This document shows positions 10,636-16,848 of a DNA stretch of 64,000 nucleotides, piece after piece. The notes below the pieces were generated by a model. The model did not search any database. It saw nothing but the letters and a program-made list of their open reading frames with translations, and was not told the DNA's origin. The stretch is from Dechloromonas sp. ZY10 (GTDB taxonomy: Bacteria; Pseudomonadota; Gammaproteobacteria; Burkholderiales; Rhodocyclaceae): assembly GCF_041378895.1 (NCBI RefSeq), contig NZ_CP144212.1, positions 833,001 through 897,000 of the forward strand, written 5' to 3'. Within the stretch, counting starts at the first letter, position 1. The number at the start of each line of letters is the position of its first letter. Position numbers and translations under genes: made by a program.

Positions 10636-10653
10636 GGTGGCTCTAAAGCGACA

Positions 10654-10673
10654 AAGGCGGCCGGGGCCGCCTT
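10654..10673 (-). terminator. GC-rich hairpin between yajC and secD
   Basis: AAGGCGGCC at 10654-10662 is immediately followed, after GG, by its complement GGCCGCCTT. On the transcribed strand the stem is followed by TGTC rather than a U run. It may be an attenuator, an RNA-stability element or a weak terminator that lowers secDF relative to yajC. The structure is clear; the role is a guess. Confidence 0.45.
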
Positions 10674-10685
10674 CTGGGGAAGAAA

Positions 10686-11012
10686 TTACAGGCTCTTCAG
10701 CGTGCCCTTGGGCAGGACCAGGCCAACGGCCGGTTTTTGTACGACCACTTCGGTGCCTTCGGCGATCTCGACGGTGACGTAGGATTCACCGACCTTGACG
10801 ATCTTGCCGACCAGGCCGCCCTGGGTCACGATTTCGTCACCCTTGGCCAGGGCTTCGAGCAAAGCCTTGTGTTCCTTGGCTTTTTTCATTTGCGGACGAA
10901 TCATCAGGAACCACAGCACGACGAACATCAGGATCATCGGCAGCATCTGCATCAGGCCGCCGGTCGGGTCGGCAGCAGCGCCTGCGGTCTGGGCGTGGGC
11001 GAGACTAATCAT
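10686..11012 (-). CDS. yajC: Preprotein translocase accessory subunit YajC
   Basis: A 108-residue single-pass membrane protein. The short N terminus MISLAHAQTAGA precedes a TM helix (about 22-40, LPMILMFVVLWFLMIRPQMK) that ends in the YajC hallmark RPQ-K-K. A small cytoplasmic beta-rich domain follows, with GDEIVTQGGLVGKIVKV. It associates with SecDF and is first in a yajC-secD-secF operon. Upstream lies the 3' end of the convergently placed IclR region; no tgt or queA gene is nearby in this window. Confidence 0.96.
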   Translation of the reverse strand: MISLAHAQTAGAAADPTGGLMQMLPMILMFVVLWFLMIRPQMKKAKEHKALLEALAKGDEIVTQGGLVGKIVKVGESYVTVEIAEGTEVVVQKPAVGLVLPKGTLKSL

Positions 11013-11109
11013 TGTTATGACTCCAGGGGATGTAAAAGCAAACGCAGGATTCTATCACTCGCTTTTCGCCTTGGTGTCGGCCAAGCGGATTGTCCGACCT
11101 GTCCAGCGT

Positions 11110-11919
11110 TCAGCGCTTGTGGCCGGTATAGCCCAGGGCTTGTGAAACGGCGTCGGCGGTACGGCGGACCTGTGCCGCCCAGTCGGGGTCGTGCCGGTCG
11201 GCCGGGGCCGATACCGAGAGGGCGGCGACGATGTGGCCTTCGTCGTCGTGGATCGGCGCGGCGACGCACTTGAGGCCGAGTTCGGCTTCCTCGTCGTCGT
11301 AGGCGATGCCGTGCCGGCGGACTTTGTCGAGTTCCTTTTCCAGCGCTTCGAGCGAGGTCAGCGAATGCGGCGTCTTGCCGGGCAGGCCGGTGCGTTTGGC
11401 GTAGTCGCGCACTTTCTGCGGGCCTTCGGCAGCGAGGAACAGCTTGCCCAGCGAGGTCAGGTGCAGCGGTGCGCGGCCGCCGACCAGATAGACGACGCGA
11501 ACCAGCGAGCGGCCCGACGAGGTCCGCTCCAGATAAACGATATCGTCGTCGTGGCGGGTGCCGAGGTTGATCGCTTCGCCGATCACTTCATGCAGTTGCT
11601 GCATGTAGGGCAGGGCGACTTCACGCAGGTTGATCCGCGATTTGACGATGTTGCCCAGTTCGAGCAGACGAATGCCCAGGCGATAAGCGCCAGAATCCTG
11701 GCGCTCGACAAAGCGCGCCTGAGTCATCGCCGCGAGGATGCGGTGCGCAGTCGAGGGGTGCAGTTCGGTGTCGGTCGCCAGTTGCTTCAGCGTTGCCGGC
11801 TCGGGCGAAGTGGCGAGCGCATCGAGCAGCGACATCATGCGCTCGATGACCTGGATGGAGCCGGGGGCCTTGGCCTGCTCGCTGTTCCCGGCAGGCGATT
11901 GGCGTTCTGTTTGCGACAA
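11110..11919 (-). CDS. IclR-family transcriptional regulator
   Basis: A 269-residue regulator. The N-terminal winged helix (about 20-85) contains ATLKQLATDTELHPSTAHRI, and the C-terminal IclR effector domain (about 100-260) contains EAINLGTRHDDDIVYLER and the final CVAAPIHDDEGHIVAALSVS. I chose a TTG start at 11919 (reads LSQTERQ) because AAGGA sits six bases before it; the frame runs open much further upstream but only antisense to lutA. It is divergent from lutA with about 69 bp between starts, so it probably controls the lactate-utilisation operon and its own gene from that interval. The effector is unknown. Confidence 0.9.
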   Translation of the reverse strand: MSQTERQSPAGNSEQAKAPGSIQVIERMMSLLDALATSPEPATLKQLATDTELHPSTAHRILAAMTQARFVERQDSGAYRLGIRLLELGNIVKSRINLREVALPYMQQLHEVIGEAINLGTRHDDDIVYLERTSSGRSLVRVVYLVGGRAPLHLTSLGKLFLAAEGPQKVRDYAKRTGLPGKTPHSLTSLEALEKELDKVRRHGIAYDDEEAELGLKCVAAPIHDDEGHIVAALSVSAPADRHDPDWAAQVRRTADAVSQALGYTGHKR

Positions 11920-11988
11920 CTGGATTCCTTTATTGGTGCGCTTTGGGTAGGATTGCCCGTTTATATTCTTGTGCGGCGCAATATTAAC

Positions 11989-12720
11989 ATGCGAGTGGCC
12001 CTCTATGTGACCTGCCTCGTGGACCTGATGCGGCCCGAAGTCGGCTTTGCTGCGCTGCAGTTGCTGGAGCGCGTCGGCTGCACGGTGGTGGTCCCGGACG
12101 GCCAGACCTGCTGCGGCCAGCCGGCAGCAAGTGCTGGCCAGCGGGCGATCGCGGTCGCGTTGGCGAAGAAGGCCGTCGCCGAGCTGGAAGGCTACGAGCG
12201 CGTGGTGGTGCCGTCCGGCTCCTGTGCCGAACACATCTGCAACGGCTATCCGCAACTGCTTGCCGACGAGCCGGCCTGGGCAATGCGGGCGCAGGCGGTG
12301 GCCGGGGCAACCCGCGAGTTGAGCCAGTTTCTGGCTGAACATGCGCCCGATTTTTCGCCCGCAGGCGATTTTTCCGGCAGCGTCACTTACCACGACTCGT
12401 GCAAGGGGCTGCGCGGTCTCGGGATCAAGCAGCAGCCGCGCGAACTGCTCGCCCGCCTGCCCGGATTGAAGCTGGAAGAGATGCCTGAATGCGAAGAGTG
12501 CTGCGGGTTCGGCGGCGCCTTTTCGGTCAAGTACGGTGAAGTGTCGACGCGCATCGTCGACCGCAAGTGCGAATCGATTGCCAGCGTCGGTGCTGACGTA
12601 GTGGCTGGCGGCGATCTCGGCTGCCTGCTCAATATCGAGGGGCGCTTGCGGCGGCGTGGCGACGAAACCACCCGGGTGTTGCACTTTGCCGAGATTCTGG
12701 CGGGCGAGGTAGCCAAGTGA
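11989..12720 (+). CDS. lutA: Lactate utilisation Fe-S protein LutA/LldE
   Basis: A 243-residue protein with two cysteine-rich CCG domains of the heterodisulfide-reductase type. Visible motifs are CCGQP and VPSGSCAEHICNGYP in the first, and YHDSCKGLRGLGI with ECEECCGFGGAFSVKYGE in the second. In the LutABC (LldEFG) complex it helps oxidise L-lactate to pyruvate. The ATG at 11989 starts just where homology begins; the upstream bases lack a clear ribosome site, so translation may be weak or leader-short. It is the first gene of a run in which genes overlap by 1-4 bp or lie close together, and is divergent from an IclR regulator. Confidence 0.92.
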   Translation: MRVALYVTCLVDLMRPEVGFAALQLLERVGCTVVVPDGQTCCGQPAASAGQRAIAVALAKKAVAELEGYERVVVPSGSCAEHICNGYPQLLADEPAWAMRAQAVAGATRELSQFLAEHAPDFSPAGDFSGSVTYHDSCKGLRGLGIKQQPRELLARLPGLKLEEMPECEECCGFGGAFSVKYGEVSTRIVDRKCESIASVGADVVAGGDLGCLLNIEGRLRRRGDETTRVLHFAEILAGEVAK

Positions 12721-14195
12721 GCGCCCGCCAACCTGGCGCTGCGAAGCATTCGCAGGCGATGTTTTTCCAGCAGCGCGCCGGCGACAAGGTGCGCAACCCG
12801 GTGCTGCAACAGGCCTTGCAAAAGGCACGGCCGCTGTTCGTCGGCAAGCGCGCCAAGGGCGTCGCGGCGCTGGCTGAGGATGGCCTCGACGGCGAGCGCC
12901 TGCGCGATGCCTGCGCCGAGATCCGCAACCGCGCACTCGCTGACCTCGACGTCTGGCTGAGCCTGTTCGAGGAGCGGGCGCTGGCTAGCGGCGCCGAGGT
13001 GCTGTGGGCGCGTGACGGCGAAGAGGCGGCGGCGCTGGTGGTGGCGCTGGCCCGGCAGCACGGCGTGCGCAAGGTGGTCAAGTCGAAGTCGATGCTGTCC
13101 GAGGAAATGCACCTCAACGCGGCGCTTGCAGCCGCCGGCATCCAGCCGGTGGAGACCGACCTCGGCGAATACATCGTGCAACTGGCCGGGGAAACCCCGT
13201 CGCACATCATCGCGCCGGCGGTGCACAAAACGCTCGGTGAAGTCGAGGCGCTTTTTGCCGAAAATCACGGTCGACCGCAAAAAACGCGCAATTCCGCCGA
13301 CATCCCGGAGATGACGCGCGAGGCGCGCGGCGTGCTGCGCGAACATTTTCTCAGTGCCGAGATGGGGGTCAGCGGTGCCAATTTCCTGATCGCCGAAAGC
13401 GGCACTGCCGCGCTGGTGACCAACGAAGGCAATGGCCGGATGGTGACCACGCTGCCGCCCTTGCATGTGGTGGTCACCGGGATCGAGAAGGTGATCCCGA
13501 CGCTGGAGGATTTCGCCACCCTCATGCGGATGTTGCCGCGCTCGGCAACTGGCCAGAGCATCTCCAACTACGTCTCGCTGCTGACCGGCACCCGCCGCAG
13601 CGGCGAACACGACGGGCCGCAAAAGACGGTCTTCATCCTGGTCGACAACGGCCGCGCCGACCTGCTCGGCTCCGACTACCAGGACATGCTGCGCTGCATT
13701 CGCTGCGGCGCCTGCATGAACCATTGCCCGGTATATTTTTCGCTCGGCGGCCACGCCTACGGCTGGGTCTACCCGGGGCCGATGGGCTCGGTGCTGACGC
13801 CGCTGTACACCGGTATCGAAAACGCCGTCGACCTGCCGCAGGCAACGACTGGCTGCAACCAGTGCGGTAGCGTCTGCCCGGTGCGCATTCCGCTGCCCAA
13901 GCTGATGCACCGGTTGCGCGAAACCCAGGTCGAGCGCGGTTTGCGCCCGCTCGGCGAACGCCTCACCTTCAAAGCCTGGGGCTGGCTGGCGCGGCAGCCG
14001 CGCTTGTATCGACTGTTTTCCCGGATCGCCGCGCGTTATCTTGGCTGGCTGGCCGACCCGGCTCCAGACGGGAGTCGCGGCGGCCGCCGCATCCGCATTT
14101 TCGGCCTGGCGCCGGGGTGGACCGTGGGTCGCGACCTGCCGGTACCGCCGGGCCCGACTTTTCACGAACGCTACGCAGCAAGAAAGAGAGTTTGA
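12717..14195 (+). CDS. lutB: Lactate utilisation Fe-S protein LutB/LldF
   Basis: A 492-residue protein. An N-terminal LUD-like domain contains SKSMLSEEMHLN and the fold signature GANFLIAESGTAALVTNEGN. Two [4Fe-4S] binding motifs follow, CIRCGACMNHCPVYF (about residue 326) and TTGCNQCGSVCPVRIPLP (about 380). It transfers electrons in the LutABC lactate oxidation complex. The GTG start overlaps the lutA stop by four bases, giving translational coupling. Codons about 179-189 are written by a copy of the palindromic repeat found in the intergenic island (13252-13284). The insertion is in frame and falls in a variable loop, so the protein is probably functional. Confidence 0.92.
   Translation: MSARQPGAAKHSQAMFFQQRAGDKVRNPVLQQALQKARPLFVGKRAKGVAALAEDGLDGERLRDACAEIRNRALADLDVWLSLFEERALASGAEVLWARDGEEAAALVVALARQHGVRKVVKSKSMLSEEMHLNAALAAAGIQPVETDLGEYIVQLAGETPSHIIAPAVHKTLGEVEALFAENHGRPQKTRNSADIPEMTREARGVLREHFLSAEMGVSGANFLIAESGTAALVTNEGNGRMVTTLPPLHVVVTGIEKVIPTLEDFATLMRMLPRSATGQSISNYVSLLTGTRRSGEHDGPQKTVFILVDNGRADLLGSDYQDMLRCIRCGACMNHCPVYFSLGGHAYGWVYPGPMGSVLTPLYTGIENAVDLPQATTGCNQCGSVCPVRIPLPKLMHRLRETQVERGLRPLGERLTFKAWGWLARQPRLYRLFSRIAARYLGWLADPAPDGSRGGRRIRIFGLAPGWTVGRDLPVPPGPTFHERYAARKRV
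13252..13284. repeat. SalI-palindrome repeat, copy A (inside lutB)
   Basis: The sequence has left arm TTTTTGCC, core ACGGTCGACCG and right arm CAAAAAA. Bases 13260-13278 (GAAAATCACGGTCGACCGC) are identical to the reverse complement of 19610-19628 in the intergenic copy B. It is translated in the lutB frame. Confidence 0.7.
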
Positions 14196-14197
14196 GC

Positions 14198-14905
14198 ATG
14201 GATTTCGCTCCCGAAGGCCCGATGGCCATTCCGATGTGGGTCAACGGCCGCGCCTACCTGAGCGTCGGCGACCGCTTCTTCAATGTGGTCAATCCGGTCA
14301 GTGGCGAGGCCGTGCGCCGGGTGCCGCTGTGCGGCGCCGCCGAGGCCGCCGAGGCGGTGACCGCCGCGCAGGCCGCGCAGCCGCAATGGGCGGCGATGGG
14401 CATGCCGGCCCGCCGGGTCTGCATTCAGGCGCTGGCCGACGGCCTGGAGCGTTATCGCGGGCATTTCGCCAAGCTCCTGCAGCAGGACCTGGGTCTGGCC
14501 GATGAAGCGGCAACCGCCGAAGTCGACGCCGCCGTTGCCGCCTTGCGCAGCGACCTGGTCGGCCAGGCCGGCTTCGTCAGCGGCGTGTTCGGGTTGGTGG
14601 TCGGCGCGGAGCGCCCCTTGTCGCGCTTTGCCGCAGCGATTGCGCCCTTGCTGCTGGCCGGCGGCACGCTGACCGTCAAGCCCAGCCCGCAGGCGCCGTC
14701 GGCCGTTTTTGCCCTGTGCGAACTGAGCTCGCGTTGTGACTGGCCGGGCGGCGTGCTGAATCTGGTCCAGGGCGACAAGGACGCGATTGACGGCCTCTGC
14801 CGGGCCGGCATTGAACGCCTGTTGTTCACCGGCGAAGCCGGGCTTGGCGCCCAGGTCGTGGCGCTCGCCGACGCGGCCGGAATCGCCTGCGACCTGCTCG
14901 GCTGA
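14198..14905 (+). CDS. Truncated aldehyde-dehydrogenase-like protein
   Basis: A 235-residue protein related to the N-terminal, NAD-binding half of aldehyde dehydrogenases. Recognisable parts are the N-terminal strand region (NVVNPVSGEAVRRVP), the cofactor region LLLAGGTLTVKPSPQAPS, GGVLNLVQGD and LLFTGEAGLGAQV. It stops at CDLLG, where full-length enzymes have the ELGG catalytic-Glu motif, so the catalytic Cys domain is absent. Normal members are about 480 residues. It starts 2 bp after the lutB stop and is followed closely by a D-2-hydroxyacid dehydrogenase gene. It cannot be a normal ALDH; it may be a dinucleotide-binding subunit or a decaying gene. Confidence 0.7.
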   Translation: MDFAPEGPMAIPMWVNGRAYLSVGDRFFNVVNPVSGEAVRRVPLCGAAEAAEAVTAAQAAQPQWAAMGMPARRVCIQALADGLERYRGHFAKLLQQDLGLADEAATAEVDAAVAALRSDLVGQAGFVSGVFGLVVGAERPLSRFAAAIAPLLLAGGTLTVKPSPQAPSAVFALCELSSRCDWPGGVLNLVQGDKDAIDGLCRAGIERLLFTGEAGLGAQVVALADAAGIACDLLG

Positions 14906-14917
14906 GGGCCGCCGACG

Positions 14918-15871
14918 ATGTGGCGGATTGTTGATCTTGATGCCGCCGGCTTGCGTGCCGAGTTGCGCGCACCGGGCTTTGCTCACCAGTGGGTGTCCCA
15001 CGCTGCAACGTCTGCTGACGAAGTGGTCGCTCGCTTGCAGGGAGTGCAGATCGCGGTCACCAACAAGGTGCCGCTGAGCGCCGCCACGGTCGACGCGCTG
15101 CCCGAGCTGAAAATGATCGCCATTGCCGCGACCGGCGCCAACCACATCGACCTCGCCGCCTGCCGGGCGCGCGGCATCGTCGTCAGCAATATCCGTGGCT
15201 ACGCCGAGCACACCGTGCCCGAGCACGTGCTGTCGCTGATTCTCGCCTTGCTGCGCAATCTCGCCGCCTGGCGGCAGACGCTGCAGGCCGGCGCCTGGTC
15301 GCAGGCCAGCCAGTTCTGTCTGTTCGACCACCCGATCCGCGACCTGCACGGTTCGACCCTGGCCTTGGTCGGCAATGGCAGCCTGGGGCAGGGCGTGGCG
15401 CGGCTGGCCAGCGCTTTCGGCATGCGCGTGTTGCAGGTCGAGCGCAAGGGCGTGGCGACGCCGCGTCCTGGTTACGTGTCGTTTGATCAGGCCTTGGCCG
15501 AGGCCGACGTGCTCAGCCTGCATTGCCCGCTGACGCCGGAAACCCGCCACCTGATCGGTGAGGCCGAGTTGCGTGCGATGCGCTCCGATGCCTTGCTGAT
15601 CAACACCGCGCGCGGCGGCATCGTTGATGAGTTAGCGCTCGCTCGCGCGCTACGCGAGGGCTGGATTGGCGGTGCCGGTTTTGATGTGCTGAGCAGCGAA
15701 CCGCCGCCGGCGGCTCATCCCTTGCTGGCGCCCGACCTGCTGGCGCTGCCCAACTTCATCCTGACGCCGCACGTTGCCTGGTCGAGCCGTCCGGCGATGC
15801 AGGCGCTCGCCGATCAACTGATCGACAATATCGAAGCCTTTGTTGCCGGAACGCCGAGGAATTGCCTGTGA
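14918..15871 (+). CDS. D-2-hydroxyacid dehydrogenase (hydroxypyruvate/glycerate dehydrogenase-like)
   Basis: A 317-residue NAD(P)-dependent dehydrogenase. The Rossmann motif LVGNGSLGQGVARL lies near residue 150. The catalytic residues are in NTARGGIVDE (Arg), FDVLSSEPP (Glu) and LTPHVAW (His). It reduces 2-keto acids to D-2-hydroxy acids or the reverse; glycerate/hydroxypyruvate is the best guess from overall similarity, with D-lactate possible given the operon. The ATG is 12 bp after the ALDH-like gene, and the stop overlaps the lutC GTG by four bases, so it belongs to the lut transcript. Confidence 0.85.
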   Translation: MWRIVDLDAAGLRAELRAPGFAHQWVSHAATSADEVVARLQGVQIAVTNKVPLSAATVDALPELKMIAIAATGANHIDLAACRARGIVVSNIRGYAEHTVPEHVLSLILALLRNLAAWRQTLQAGAWSQASQFCLFDHPIRDLHGSTLALVGNGSLGQGVARLASAFGMRVLQVERKGVATPRPGYVSFDQALAEADVLSLHCPLTPETRHLIGEAELRAMRSDALLINTARGGIVDELALARALREGWIGGAGFDVLSSEPPPAAHPLLAPDLLALPNFILTPHVAWSSRPAMQALADQLIDNIEAFVAGTPRNCL

Positions 15872-16614
15872 ACGCCCGTGAGAAGCGCCCCGTGAATCCG
15901 CCGACGACCGAGGATGCCCGGCTGCTTGCTGCCGCCGGCACGGCGCGCAGCGAAATCCGGCAGCGGATCCGTGCCGGGGTCCAGGCTGCCGGTGCCGCCC
16001 AGCGCGGCGATTTTGCCAGTCGCCGCGCTGCCGCCGAAGCCTATCTGGCGGCCCGACCGCTCGGCCCGCAGCCGCAGTTTTCGGCCGCTGCCGAGGCTCT
16101 GATCGAGCGTTTTGTCGCCAAGGCCGAAAGCCTGGCCAGCAGCGTCGCCCGCATCGCCCAGCGGGCGTCGGCGCCGCAGGCGGTAGCGGCCTGGCTGCAG
16201 GTGCAGGGCCTGCCTTTGCAGGCGGTGATCAGCGGCGAACTGGCCGACCTCGACTGGGCCGGCGCCGGCCTGAGCGTGGCCGCGCGGGCGGCGGAAGACG
16301 CCGATCCGGTCGGAATTACCGGTGCTTTCTGCGCCGTGGCCGAAACCGGCACCCTGCTGCTGACTTCGTCGCCGCAAACTCCGGCCAGCGTCAGCCTGCT
16401 GCCGGAAACCCATATTGCGCTGCTGCCGGTGTCGCGTTTGCTGGCGACCATGGAGCAGGCCTTTGCCCGCGTTCGTGCCAGCGGCGACGGCAGCCTGCCG
16501 CGCGCGCTCAATTTCATTTCCGGGCCATCGCGTACCGGCGACATCGAGCAGACCATCGTGCTCGGTGCGCACGGCCCGTGCCGCGTCCACATCATCCTGT
16601 TGGGAGACTCCTGA
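15868..16614 (+). CDS. lutC: Lactate utilisation protein LutC/LldG (LUD domain)
   Basis: A 248-residue single-domain LUD (formerly DUF162) protein. The fold is indicated by the motifs GITGAFCAVAETGTLLLTSS and SLLPETHIALLPVSRLL, and by the C-terminal NFISGPSRTGDIEQTIVLG with the conserved GPSRTADIE-type signature. With LutA and LutB it forms the L-lactate-oxidising complex. I chose the GTG at 15868 because it overlaps the upstream stop as GTGA; a TTG six bases earlier is less likely. It ends by sharing one base with the ATG of the S4 gene. Confidence 0.92.
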   Translation: MNAREKRPVNPPTTEDARLLAAAGTARSEIRQRIRAGVQAAGAAQRGDFASRRAAAEAYLAARPLGPQPQFSAAAEALIERFVAKAESLASSVARIAQRASAPQAVAAWLQVQGLPLQAVISGELADLDWAGAGLSVAARAAEDADPVGITGAFCAVAETGTLLLTSSPQTPASVSLLPETHIALLPVSRLLATMEQAFARVRASGDGSLPRALNFISGPSRTGDIEQTIVLGAHGPCRVHIILLGDS

Positions 16615-16835
16615 TGAGTATCGAATTTGCCGTGCGCGGCGACCACATCCAGCTTGACCAGTTGCTCAAGGCCACCGGCCTCTGCGAATCGGGCGGCGCC
16701 GCGCATACCGCCATTGCCGAGGGCATGGTCAGTGTCGATGGCACGGTCGACACCCGCAAACGGGCAAAATTGCGCCCCGGCCAGGTGATCCGCTTTGCCG
16801 GCGAGGAAGTGCGGCTGATCAGCGAAACCGCCTGA
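16614..16835 (+). CDS. Small S4-domain RNA-binding protein (YbcJ-like)
   Basis: A 73-residue protein consisting of a single S4 RNA-binding fold: ITLDQ-type start (IQLDQLLKATGLCESGG), then AIAEGMVSVDGTVDTRKRAKLRPGQVIRF. It resembles the YbcJ family of free-standing S4 proteins thought to bind structured RNA. The ATG overlaps the lutC TGA by one base, so translation is coupled to the lactate genes, although its function is probably unrelated to lactate. A strong family match, but no target RNA can be inferred. Confidence 0.85.
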   Translation: MSIEFAVRGDHIQLDQLLKATGLCESGGAAHTAIAEGMVSVDGTVDTRKRAKLRPGQVIRFAGEEVRLISETA

Positions 16836-16848
16836 AGCAGGCCGAGCG

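Noticed and set aside
11191-11988. N-terminal extension of lutA (frame open for 266 codons upstream)
   Set aside because: The extension is antisense to the IclR gene and shows no LutA similarity; family homology starts at the ATG at 11989.
11920-12936. Long N-terminal extension of the IclR regulator
   Set aside because: It is antisense to lutA and lutB with Arg/Ala-rich low-complexity translation; the TTG at 11919 has its own ribosome site.
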